Shown here: positions 10,876 through 21,671 of the stretch, piece by piece
Layout of the letters: every line of letters starts with the position of its first letter
How positions within the stretch are numbered: the stretch's first letter is position 1
Assembly: GCA_965644295.1 (NCBI GenBank)
Contig: CBFFRP010000281.1
Location: 248,001 to 312,000 of the forward strand
Direction of reading: 5' to 3'
DNA from: Paraphysomonas bandaiensis
Lineage: Eukaryota; Chrysophyceae
DNA length: 64,000 bases
The notes under the pieces: generated by a model
Databases searched by the model: none
What the model was told of the DNA's origin: nothing
Seen by the model: only the letters and a program-made list of their open reading frames with translations
Made by a program: the position numbers and the translations under genes

Positions 10876-10991
10876 TACAACATTAGAGAAATATTCAGGC
10901 TGGCAAAAGTTGATGTTGTACAATGTGTTAGTTTTCTGTCTTTATAGTGTAATTTGGTTGACTGTAAGAAGAGATTTGCAGGGTAATTTGT
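10876..10991 (+). repeat. Second copy of the ATPase gene 3' tail
   Basis: Bases about 10,876-10,962 match 9,968-10,056 of the ATPase gene, encoding W-Q-K-L-M and the hydrophobic tail. Here the frame stays open past the point where the upstream copy is interrupted and reaches a stop at 10,989-10,991 after WLTVRRDLQGNL. This may preserve the ancestral C-terminus of the ATPase, now separated by the inserted tafazzin segment. Confidence 0.7.
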
Positions 10992-12895
10992 AATAAGCTG
11001 CCTTTCCATCGGGTACAAAGCTGGTGTACCCTCACAAGTATGAGATAACTTTGTACCAACTTTTAATAATGCGAAACACGAACACACAATGTCAAATGTT
11101 AGAATTGGACATTGCACTCATCTTACAGCAATACACAATATCACACACTCTCTCATACACACAACGTACCGGCTTATTTGATGCAAGAGCTGACCAAACT
11201 AGGCTGGCATATACACATGGTGTTGAGATTAGCTGTATTTTTAGATTTTTGAATATTGGATGTTGCTCGAAGAATATGTATTGCATGTTTAACGATGCCC
11301 AAGTCCCACAACTTGGCCACTGTGTAGGCTCGCTGAGACATCACATAATTACACCAAGATTTTGCGCTCATAAACCATCTTGGCTGACAAAATAGATTGC
11401 CTTTTATATTGGTACAGGTTTCTAACGCCTACTGCTAAATAAAAAGACGTTTAATATAGCCACACACCCTACTGCCCTATGCATGTTCTCTTCACAAAGA
11501 GTACACGTGATTTCTCATAACTATAATTAATGAATGTAATTAAGTAAGACCATACCCTAACAAAACTACGCGGAGCTTCTGGTAATCATACATGACTCAG
11601 TATAAGCGTAGCATGGAAAACACCCAAAGAACATGCAGAAATTTTAATAAAGTTCTAGCATTGCTTAGCTTAATCAACACTAGCACTACATTATGGAATA
11701 CCCTCAGAATGGGTCAAATATGTTTCAAGAAATTGACTCAAAGCATTAACCACTTCACTTTGATCGTGATCAGCATGGCTGCCACAATTTTAGTAAAACG
11801 AAAGTTTGCTGGATTTCTTTGGAAATGGGCATACACGTCACACTCGAATAAACAAACCTACTTTCCTGAAATTGTTCAAAGAAGCGACAGAGGGAACAGA
11901 AGCGAGCGAGAAGCTCATCATTTTAATGAATTTGTCAACTACTACCAAGTAAGTATTACTTAAGGATATCCTGGGAATGATTTTCATCTAGTTCTATTTA
12001 TTGTGGAATGTGTTACTATCTGAGGGAGTGAGGTACTGAAGGCGCGTGACCACAGAATAGAACTAATTCGTTTGAATTTTCCAATATGTAAAAAAGTCTT
12101 GTGTTATTCTATTCAAGCCATTTGGACCTTTCGTTTCGTTAATAAGAATCGCTACTTTACTTTAAACTTGTGCACTTTTACTGTATGATTATTATATGTG
12201 AAATTGAAGCGAACATATAGTGTGAAATAGGAGACACCAACTAATAGTAAACACATGAACTTAGTTAAATCGTTTACGAGTGTATGTCTAAATACGATAC
12301 TTATGGATGTGGAATTGACAAATGAATATATATGAGACACTGCGTCACAAGCGTCCATAACTCCATTTCCACTTCTAACTCCACCCAGTTCCCCCTATGC
12401 GGTACTTCGCTACACAGCCCCACTTGGGGATTGGACTGCCAGAGCTTTTGACTCATTATCCCTCCAATGATATAGCTTCGTTTCAGTCCATAGATATTGA
12501 CATTCTTTTTTCTTTCTTCTTCGTCATCTCTGGCCCCTCCTGCCATTATCTCATCTCACCATACTCGCTCTTCGAATCTCTCTCTTCTCCCGTATCTGTT
12601 CCTTATATCAAGATATAACCGTAATCTCCAACCATAATAAAGAAAATCTCATTGTGATTCTGTAATTTTCATCTTTTTGGGTGTTTGATTTTATAGTTTA
12701 GAAGTATTTCAGTGTTTGTCTCCGTTACAAACATGAGTTCGTCGTCAGTCATTATATAGCTGATGAACAAGTTATCTATACTGATATGCCATAAGATGAT
12801 GATATCTTATAGTATTATCTACACTTTCATATAGACAATACAAACACTGTGATGTGACTATGACTAAGCTGGGGATATGATATGGTCATACTATC
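10992..12895. other. Intergenic region without a supported gene
   Basis: Open stretches exist (notably 11,592-11,963, which ends at a donor-like gtaagtat, and a minus-strand frame around 12,301-12,546). None has a recognisable domain, and no joining exons could be found. A lightly disguised gene cannot be excluded. No repeat family or RNA gene recognised. Confidence 0.4.
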
Positions 12896-13033
12896 GGCAG
12901 TCAGCATCTTATTTTTCGGAAATATATTGAATCAAATATCCTCTATATAATTGCAATACAACTACGGCTGGAATACAGATAATTGTTGTCTCCATATTAG
13001 AGGCGTATTTGAACAAAAATATTTTAAGGATGC
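12896..13033 (+). repeat. ~140-bp dispersed element, copy 2
   Basis: Starts with GGCAGTCAGCATCTTA after TATC and ends with AAGGATGC; the conserved core (CTACGGCTGGAATACAGATA) is intact. It ends 380 bp upstream of the start codon at 13,413, in the same orientation. Confidence 0.85.
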
Positions 13034-13044
13034 ATATAATCTGG

Positions 13045-13194
13045 GGGTGGTTGTGCATATCGATTTTATTAATTTTTACTTCATTGAAAAGTCATCGTTT
13101 TTTCATTAAAAAGTCACTTTTTTTCACATTTTATTGATAAAACGATGATTTTTCAATGAAATAAAGGAAATAAAATCAATATCTACAACCACCC
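13045..13194. repeat. 150-bp inverted repeat (foldback/MITE-like)
   Basis: The two halves are imperfect reverse complements. The left half begins GGGTGGTTGTGCATATCGAT and the right half ends ATCTACAACCACCC. Inside, CATTGAAAAGTCATCGTTTT pairs with the AAACGATGATTTTTCAATG block. It abuts the dispersed element copy 2, so the two may be nested insertions. No protein coded. Confidence 0.8.
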
Positions 13195-13412
13195 ACTGTG
13201 CCACCATCTACATACTGTTGCAGGAAGCTTCCATATGTATTGTACTTATATAAGTGTATGTGTTACAGCTCCATATATTCATATTAACACATAGAATAGT
13301 AAAGTAAAGTAATGGTGTATTCCACTCACATCCAAAAATCTGCTTCGTAAACTCATACACTTATAGATATATATGTAATCTACTCTACTACACGTATAGT
13401 ATCTATCTTATC

Positions 13413-14675
13413 ATGAAATGCATTCTATATCTATTGATACCTCTTACTGTTGTATGTTTAAACCGACCACGAAGTGGACATTTTAGTGTATATGGTCGTA
13501 AACGAGATGAATTTGCATATACTATCAGTGAATTACGTATGCAAATATATGAAGATATGATAAGTGATTCACCATTAAATAACTACACACAACAAGACTT
13601 AGATCATATATTCGGTGCTTATAAGAATCTTGGTGCACTGGTACCTTTTGAAAGACGAGCAAGTGGACGACCATATATGACTCATGCCATAGGCACAGCT
13701 AGTTGTGCTCTAAGATTTGGGTTGCCACCTATCTATGCGGCGGCCATGATGGGACATGGGACATACATTAAAATTTGGGAAACAAAGCAGGATTTCTGGA
13801 AAAAGAATATGGATGTTTGTGAATTGCGCCGGATAGTAGCCGCTTTAACGTCAGTAGAAGTGGAGCGAGTCATATATCTGTGGACTATGCTTCAAGGATA
13901 TGGTGGGAAACCTCCTCATGTAATGGAGTCACTTCTCCGTACCCTTCAGCAGGATATTAATGCTTTTGACCAGGAGTTAAAATATCTAATCCTAATGAAC
14001 ATATGTGATGAGATAGAAGAGCATCAGAATGGGGAGCAATGGTGGTCATACAACCATGACTTGAACAAGAGGAGAATGTTTAAAGAGTATAGTGATATGA
14101 TTAATATTACAAGGCTACTGGCGGATGACGAAAAAGCTGCAATTGTATCGAAAGCGTTCAAGTCAACAATGCTGCTGTTTTCGAAAAGGTGTGGATCATT
14201 TTCCAACGCCATTATGAATAATGATGTTTATGTATTACCGTTTAGTATAATTGTGTGTTGTTTGTATTGATGAAAAATACATCCTAGGCTACGTAGATAC
14301 ATTATAGGTTGTGTAGCTCACTCTCGTTCCCGCAGTTTTTATAGTGACAAAGATGAATTCACGCCACATTATGTGACCAAATCGTATTTGAATACTTCAG
14401 CAGGCGAACGCATGTTAAAAGGTATTGAAATGCTTAATGCTGCTGATCCGGATGGCATTTCCTTGCAACTCTTCCGTGGAACATATTATACTAGCAACTC
14501 CCACTTTGACAGACAGAGAAATTATGTGAAATCTAAACCGCAATTGTTTGTTTCCAGAATAATGAGTTTGAAAGCTATGTTCGAGAATGATTGTGAAATG
14601 AAATCATTGAGTGCTAGTCATCTAGCAGATTACGCAGACAAGGTGGAACCATATTCTACGTACGTAATGAAGTAG
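13413..14675 (+). CDS. Secreted HD-like (possibly DUF6817-type) protein
   Basis: Begins with a hydrophobic signal peptide (MKCILYLLIPLTVVCLN). Exon 1 is 13413-14188 and exon 2 is 14336-14675; the 14189-14335 intron keeps the frame and gives 371 residues. The donor (gtgtgg) is the only phase-compatible choice I found, but the junction is not certain. Residues ~78-110 read GRPYMTHAIGTASCALRFGL followed by AAAMMGHGTY. This has the layout of an HD-superfamily helix pair (x-T/S-H-xxG-T ... HD), as in RelA/SpoT-type or DUF6817 proteins, but the canonical HD doublet is HG. A phosphohydrolase activity therefore cannot be assumed. Later blocks include a charged helix with CDEIEEHQNG. Substrate and partners unknown. 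Confidence 0.6.
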
Positions 14676-15645
14676 AGGCCATTGAGATGTCCATTATTAT
14701 AATATGCGCCCGTTGATGACCTTCGAAATGACAGGTGTTGGAGTAAATATATATGGTTTTGTTATCTAGGTATTTCAGGTCTTAAAGTAAAGTTACATGT
14801 TTCTACAATATATAGTATTGTAATAAGTTTTTTTGTGAAGTATACGGTGTTTCTATTCAGCTTTACATGTGCATTAGCTAGGTATCATGGAATACAAAAT
14901 ACTGTAGAGTGCCTGCTAACTGGAATATGTTTCTGACTTGGTCATCTGGGCCTGATATAGAGAAAACACTAAAACCTAACACCTGGTGCTACATCGAAGT
15001 TCTTGTTGCTGCATGTATGTAACCCTGGTATGTAAATTGTATAATATATTGATTGGGAAATATTATTGAACTAGTCGAATTGCTACCTAGTCACTAATTT
15101 TGGTGTAATACCCTCCTAGCCAAAGTAATAAATAATTCGACATCTGCATACGTGAATAGTGAATACCATAAATCATAAACATCAGGTCGTCTTAGTCAGC
15201 CCAGTCTGTTAGAAAATACTTTCTAACTGACATAACTAAACAATTCAACTATCTTTGAACTCAACATAGTCACTGTAAACTGAAGATATTGCTTCTGTCA
15301 AGATAGCGCACAATTTCAATATAATATATATAATACAATCATTATTATATAGTAGTATATACAGCTTCTTCGTTATTGCATATTGCAGAGTGCAAATTAT
15401 TATTTCATGTATATAAATATCTAGAAAAGGAAGAAGAAAGAAGAAACCTATTTTGTTTCAAAATCTACTCCACTTTTTTCTGTTTTATAGTTGTATTGGC
15501 CTGGCTTGAAATTGAAAATACTCAAAACTAATCGCCTGGTATGAATGGCTTGTATTTAGCATTAGTATATAGTAGTCTCCAATATTATTATTACATTACT
15601 ACTACATGCAATAAAACCAATTCTCCTTTCACTACCCATAGCTGG
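14676..15645. other. AT-rich spacer left of the hAT element
   Basis: No gene recognised. The eight bases immediately left of the hAT element (15,638-15,645, ATAGCTGG) are its target-site duplication. Confidence 0.5.
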
Positions 15646-16766
15646 CAGGGCTGCGTATCAATTAATTGATTTGCAATTAATTGCAATTAATTGTCAATTA
15701 TTGAAATTGCAATTGTTGAAATTGGGACATCGATTCATAGTTGCAATTATAATTGACTCCAGCTAGCTTCAATTAATTGTCAATTAATTGATATTAAAAA
15801 ACCCACCTTTTTTAGTAAAAAAATCCAATTTTTAAGATAAAAATCGAAGATTGGTGAAAGACTATAATATGCATAGGATTATCTCACATAGTAGTTATTT
15901 AAGTAATTAGCGATAGGAGCGACAAACTGGCACCAGAAGTCATTGCACGAGTGTTATTTGAGAAAGTAAATAAATGATAATAATAGCGAAGAGGCTGCAA
16001 TAGAAATTTGTCCTGCAGGAAAAGGGGCTCCACATTTTCTGTGATTGATCGCTACCTGCTTCCATCTAATCATATGCGATCATTCGAGTTTGGTTCCGAT
16101 GTGTTAAAAGTCTAATTGTAGGACTATCCACCTATATACAGAGTATATACATGTATATTATGCCCTGTATTAAATAAGTGTTGTACAATTACAGAAGTAA
16201 GGTTAACACCAGCTTGACTTCCACGACGTTTGTACATTGATTGACGAACCCTTCATAATGCACCCGATTGTTGAGCGTCATCTGGGCGACAGGGCTGCTA
16301 TTATTCATAACGCTGCTTTCGAAAAGGCAGTCGTGAAGATTCAATGTGGCAACGAAGCCGTAACTCGGACGGCAAAGGATCAAACTAAAATATATTTGTT
16401 CGATGAGGAAGAAGAAGATTATGACGGAACGTTTGTTTGATGGTAGCAGGCAGCGGAAGCGAGCAAGACTTTTTAACCAGCACACTCGTTACGGATGAAA
16501 CACTTGCATAGCACAACCAATAAGGTTGAGAGGTTGTTCAGTAGAGCTACGATTGTTATGACGGGCTTGCTCAAGAGCTTGACTCCTCAACATTTAGTGC
16601 TAATTATGTTTTTACGCATGAATCGTTGCCTCTGGAATGAAATGACAGTTGAGGTAGCTATATTCGCAGCTAGTGTATTTTAGTACTAAATAATTGCAGT
16701 TAATTGCAATTATAATTGACTACAACCTGGGTCAATTAATTGACAATTAATTGATACGCAGCCCTG
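15646..16766 (+). mobile_element. hAT transposon, internally deleted, with both ends
   Basis: 1,121 bp bounded by inverted repeats starting CAGGGCTGCGTATCAATTAA and ending with its complement (...GATACGCAGCCCTG). Flanking 8-bp duplications are ATAGCTGG and GTAGCTGG (7/8 identical), the length typical of hAT insertions. Subterminal regions are rich in AATTAATTG motifs on both strands. Inside is a broken 3' part of a transposase at 16,237-16,683. The N-terminal half is absent, so the copy is non-autonomous. Confidence 0.9.
16237..16683 (+). pseudogene. hAT transposase C-terminal fragment
   Basis: First segment: FEKAVVKIQCG followed by an acidic stretch, as upstream of hAT dimerisation domains. 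After a stop and frame change, a second segment reads TTNKVERLFSRATIVMT, KSLTPQHL, LIMFLRMNRCLW: the classical C-terminal hAT dimerisation motif (S/T-N-x-V-E-R-L-F-S ... L-x-LRxNxxLW). The stop at 16,438-16,440 and the frame change mean no intact transposase is made. Confidence 0.85.
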
Positions 16767-16774
16767 GTAGCTGG

Positions 16775-17793
16775 GATGAGAGATTGTACTACAGGGCATG
16801 TCACTAATCACCGCATAACTCATAAATAGTGGAGAATAGAGAATATTTTCTATAGTCTATAGTTACGTTGTGTATAACTTCTATAGGTGCTAGTGATTAA
16901 TATAGCAACAAGATTTAATCGAAGAGTAAAATGTTTTTAAAAACTTATACAAAGTCGAAACATATACACGAAACGACTTTATTACTGACGTAATAATATT
17001 AACATGGCATTCATTGGAAGTTTATCGATGTCAATTCTGGTAAATCGTTTTCTCAAGTTTGATGGTCTCATCGATTGGAACACAGTTCGTTGATGATTAT
17101 CTTTGGTTTACTCTAATCTATGTCTTGAATACTCTTGTTTGCTATATAGCTATGATGCCCCTGTTTGTAGTATGTAGTACATATCAGAGATGTATTTCTG
17201 AATCAGGAATTGACAGAGCCGATGTATAGAGTGTATATACAGCTTCCATTAAAGATTTGATGAAATATTCCAGCTTTCTGGTGACAGAATCTATTTATTT
17301 TCCAAAAAATCAGGATATTAGGTTCAGTGTGTGTGGGAATACAGTGCTCATAGTATTGATTGTACTTTTTTTAAGGTATTAGAATCTCTTTGAAGTATTT
17401 CTGGGTGTCCCCTCAATGAGTATGTATCGGGTGTAACACTGCATGGAACTCAACATTGAGGACCTGATACATGGAGCGATACCGCGACACTGCCTCACTG
17501 GCCGCTTGGTTGTATGTAGTATACTGCTGTATATCTGTATATATATACCGTATACTGCTGTATACCATATAGGCTACAGGAACTACGTACAAGCAAGTGG
17601 TGTATATATATACCATACGGAATACGACTGCAAAAAAACACACCCCTAGTATACGGCATACCACGTACACTTCAAAGATAGTCGCTCATATCCATCACAC
17701 ATACATACATACATGTGGAGTATATGTATATATATATATATGTATATATTATCATAATCGTAACATATTGTTAGCTAGTTATCTCATATAACG
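16775..17793. other. Spacer and upstream region of the cupin-like gene
   Basis: AT-rich. The last 300 bp contain ATACTGCTGT at 17,521 and TATACTGCTG at 17,551, both instances of the recurrent TACTGCTGTA/TACAGCAGTA motif, then TATATA runs just before the ATG at 17,794. No gene seen. Confidence 0.45.
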
Positions 17794-19296
17794 ATGAGTA
17801 AAGAATCAAGCAATGGAACATATCTAATGATCCCTCTATTGGGCATTATAATCTCTTTATTACTTCTACCAAAGTTATGGATCTATATGTTTCTTATTGC
17901 TGATATATCCACATCATGGATACTATTTGAATCAAAGACATATGATGCTTATCATGAATATATGGTATCAAATCTCAATGAGAGACCAGAATTATCTATA
18001 CCTGAATTACAAGCTGAGAATTTTACAAGAGAAGATATATTGAGATTGAGTAAAGGATTTACATTTCCAGTTGTTATTCGTGGTGTTCTTGTTAACAGTA
18101 GTGGTGTGAAAGAGTGGGCAAATTCTACTTGGTGGATCGACAACTACAGCAATGAAGGTACTAATACATCTATGGTACATAACGTTTGTAAGGATTGATA
18201 TAGGAATACTTTGTGGCACACTTAACAATGTGAGGCCAGAATGTACAGTGAAGGATTTCTTCGATGAAATTCAGAACAACAACTCATTTTATATATCTGG
18301 GGCGTCGAAGATATTTGATCGTCACCCTCAGCTGGCGGAAATGGTTGAGGACGGAAAGCTTAAGACTATAGAACCTGGAGAGAGAGTTACGACACAGATT
18401 TTTATGGGACTTAAGGATATGGGTTCTGATATACATGCCGCAATGGGAGTAAATATGTACGTATCGTAGCGTTGTTTGGGACATAGTATTTGCTGAGTTC
18501 TTTTCTTGTGTAGAAGTTAGATTGGTTGTGGTCTTCGTTGTAAATCTGCCTCACTTGCCTTTGCGTACTATGTACTGTATAAAATCCCCTGCCTGTAATA
18601 TATACGTTGATAAGATTGGTGCAGATAAATGCCATATATTATTGCACTTGAGAAGGTTATCACTAACTATTAATATCGTAAAACTATAGATTTCGGCAGA
18701 TCGTGGGGGTCAAGAAGTGGTGGTTTATCCCTCCGTCACAGACTGCTTATTTGAAACCATCTCTTAATGTCAACGGCTTCTCGGCACATACTCATACTCT
18801 GGTGGGAAAAGACGGTGAGCAGGAGTCGCCTTGGATGAGTAAATTAGAGCGGTACACATCAACTCTCTACCCTGGTGATGTGTTGATCAATCCTCCTTGG
18901 TATGTACCGGGCTACATGCGAACCCGTATACTTTCCGTTTGTTCGATATCTATATGTGTGATCACTTCTTTGTAATTTTTATCGTACTTTAACGCATTAC
19001 TATTTATTAGGTTTTGGCATGGGATTTTGAACCTAGGTGCGTATTAATTTCTCCGAAGTCATGTGCTCATGAGCATTCCAGGTGACCAAAGCAGCGACCT
19101 CGTGATTGGTGTACCTACGCGATATAATAGTGGCAGTGTAATATTGACTGCTTTTAGATCGAATCCAATACTGACTGCCTTAGCTGTCGCGGTCGTGTTT
19201 TACAACAATGCACGAAACGGATTTCAGTCGTTTGGGGATGTTGAGGATAAGATTCAGGCGAATAGGGTTGCTCGAATGGTGAACAGTGAGGAATAA
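17794..19296 (+). CDS. Membrane-anchored cupin/JmjC-like protein
   Basis: Five exons (17794-18157, 18240-18456, 18690-18899, 19011-19036, 19082-19296) join in frame to 343 residues. An N-terminal hydrophobic segment (residues ~11-38) predicts a single membrane anchor. The rest resembles the cupin_8/JmjC oxygenase layout: FTFPVVIRG; TTQIFMGL; GSDIHAAMG (His187); FRQIVGVKKWWFIPPSQ; and LYPGDVLINPPWFWHGILN with distal His267. In active 2-oxoglutarate/Fe(II) enzymes of this family the first metal site is HxD/E. Here it reads HAA, so the acidic ligand is missing at the expected place and catalysis is doubtful. The smallest exon is 26 nt. The intron at 19,037-19,081 is only 45 bp. Substrate unknown. 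Confidence 0.8.
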
Positions 19297-20067
19297 TTAC
19301 TCAACACTTTAATTACAAGTTGCTTTGGATGTCGGTGTGAACTGATTACAGACATTCCTTTATTAAGGTTCTATCATGAGTTCCTGAAAATATATTCAGT
19401 CACTTATCTATTTTAGTTTTACTAAACTTATCAGTGGCTTAATTATGAACTAATTACGATGTTATATTCTTTCATTTTCATATAATTTCGAAGCTGTCAC
19501 TCTGTCGATTGTTATCATTACAGTGCGACTTACACATAGCTACTACATTGTTGAAACTACGATGCCCTATTCTATATTCTATCATATGAAATATTTACAT
19601 CACTGTACATAATTCATCCATTCAGTTTAATGTTGTGAATAGCACATACTTATCAACACCAAAAAATGTGTTCGAATCACCTCTATTTGCTTTCGATCAC
19701 TACTTTCTCGCAATAAGCATAAAGTTTTGAACTTGCTCAGTACAAGAGTGGATTGGATGTTGAGAACACATTCCACATACAGTATCAGGAGTATCTGGAG
19801 AACTGAAAGGATCTCAAGAGCAATTAGGGCACACAAGATAGCTCGAATCGTTTTTACTTCTTGTTAAATAAGGAATCATTCACTTCTTTTGTTAAACATA
19901 ACATGTATAAAAGAGTGTGATGCATATTGGTTAATTATATACTACACAAGTCCCTTGACATGGTATAGGTGTTCTATAGAACCCTCCCATATACTATATA
20001 TAGGAGATATATATCCATATCAACTGCCTGTATACTGCTATCTATATATACATATATACTCCTTATC
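19297..20067. other. Spacer downstream of the cupin-like gene
   Basis: No supported gene. Simple AT-rich sequence, with TATACTGCTATC at about 20,031 resembling the recurrent upstream motif. Confidence 0.45.
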
Positions 20068-20196
20068 GGCAGTCAGCATCTTACTTTTCGGGAATAAATT
20101 GAAGCAAAAATATTCTATATTAGTGCAATATAACTACGGCTAGAATACAGATAATTGTTGTCTCAATATTCGAAGCATCCTTGAACAAAAATACAC
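20068..20196 (+). repeat. ~140-bp dispersed element, copy 3
   Basis: Preceded by TATC and starting GGCAGTCAGCATCTTA; the core CTACGGCTAGAATACAGATA and the TTGAACAAAAATA block are present. The right end (GGATGCC) is missing or diverged. Lies just left of the retroelement inverted duplication. Confidence 0.8.
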
Positions 20197-20248
20197 CACT
20201 AATCTCATGTCACTTTTATGTGATTGGATATATATACTGAGATATGAT

Positions 20249-20918
20249 TTCTTTAGAAGCTTCTTCTACTGATGAAAAACTCCACGGCTGTAGGTATTCT
20301 TCGACATCTGGCATATGCAATGCCTGCAGCTCTGCTAAATGCACATTCTCATTCTTGGTCCTAACTGCCTCAACTTCTGATTTAAAAAACTGCCATAGTT
20401 CTCCAAGAATCGCCGGCATACCTATGATAACTTCGTTCTGCAGCATCTCAAGGACCACGAATTCTCCGGAGTATATTACATCTTGCTGTTCACTCGATAT
20501 CTTCATGTCTAATTGGATAGTCGTATCACTGTCTAGTCTTGTTTTGTTGTCTTGTAAGAGAATATTTACAAGAATGAGAGAACAACTAGAGAACAAGAGA
20601 ATTATTAAGTAGAACTTGAAGGTCGGGCTGGCCGACAACAAAACAAGACTAGACAGTGATACGACTATCCAATTAGACATGAAGATATCGAGTGAACAGC
20701 AAGATGTAATATACTCCGGAGAATTCGTGGTCCTTGAGATGCTGCAGAACGAAGTTATCATAGGTATGCCGGCGATTCTTGGAGAACTATGGCAGTTTTT
20801 TAAATCAGAAGTTGAGGCAGTTAGGACCGAGAATGAGAATATGCATTTAGCAGAGCTTCAGGCATTGCATGTGCCAGATGTCGTAGAATACCTACAGCAG
20901 AAGAAGCTTCTGAAGAAA
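20249..20918. mobile_element. Inverted duplication of a retroelement pol fragment
   Basis: The left arm (20,249-20,551) and right arm (20,634-20,918) are near-identical reverse complements around an ~82-bp spacer. The left arm carries a ~20-bp segment (near 20,265) that the right arm lacks. The encoded polypeptide (plus strand in the right arm, minus strand in the left) includes LDSDTTIQLDMKI, YSGEFVVLEML and NEVIIGMPAILG. This resembles the strand and IIGMPxL motif of retropepsin-type proteases in LTR retroelement polyproteins. The right arm continues into more pol-like sequence (see next entry). Confidence 0.85.
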
Positions 20919-21106
20919 AGGATAACCCTCTGCCTACGAGTTATGGGGATATGTCACTATTTCTGGGTAAATCGTGAGAAGATGCACTCAATGAGTTCAT
21001 AAGTATGTTCGAGGACCATATTGACCCTGAATTTCGAAAATCAACTAAAGTTAATGAACTTCTATGTGGGAAAGGCATGAATGCTTTTGTATCCTCGGAG
21101 AAGTAG
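20919..21106 (+). pseudogene. Continuation of the retroelement pol fragment
   Basis: After a frame change the plus strand reads GDMSLFLGKS, stop, then DALNEFISMFEDHIDP, FRKSTKVNELL, GKGMNAFVSSEK and a stop at about 21,104-21,106. This fits the protease-to-reverse-transcriptase linker of an LTR element by composition and position. It is disrupted by at least one internal stop. Assignment is by context with the preceding IIGMPAIL block. Confidence 0.45.
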
Positions 21107-21311
21107 ACAGATCGAGCCATATATAATACAATGTTGTATACAGAGTGGTGTGTGTGTAGAGATAGTGGTGTATTGTAGTACTGGATATCTCGTACAGCAG
21201 TACAAAATATTCATATCATAATCCTATGTATGTACTATTGGAATATACATATGTACTCTATGACTTGTAGTGTGTAACATATGGAATATACAGTACTATA
21301 TACACCGTATT

Positions 21312-21450
21312 GGCATCCTTTTTATATTTTTGTTCAAAGAAGCCTCTAATATTGAGACAACAATTATCTGTATTCCAGCCGTAGTTGTATAGCAGTAATG
21401 TAGAGTATATTTGATTCAATTTATTTCCGAAAAATAAGATGCTGACTGCC
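21312..21450 (-). repeat. ~140-bp dispersed element, copy 4
   Basis: Reverse orientation: starts GGCATCCTTTTTATA and ends AAGATGCTGACTGCC, with the core present on the minus strand. Lies ~220 bp upstream of the PPR-like start at 21,672 but points the other way. ACAGCAGTAC occurs at about 21,193. Confidence 0.85.
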
Positions 21451-21671
21451 CATACCACCAGCAGTAGATGCAGTAGTGGTCCATGTACACACCATGAACA
21501 TCATGCATATATAAGCAATTAAGTTACTAACACTAAGTTACACATTCCTTACATGATATTCAAACAATTCATACTATTAATTGAGTAGATACATATAACT
21601 TCAGTATACATACATTACTGTGGTTTCAATATAAGAAACCTTCATATTTAAATCATATAGAAAGACATTCA

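Noticed and set aside
11592-11963. 123-codon plus-strand frame ending at a donor-like site
   Set aside because: No domain, no presequence, and no compatible downstream exon found; could be real but is not supported.
12301-12618. Overlapping frames on both strands
   Set aside because: No recognisable motif on either strand; likely chance.
20216-21002. Two apparent genes on opposite strands
   Set aside because: They are the two arms of one inverted duplication of a retroelement fragment.
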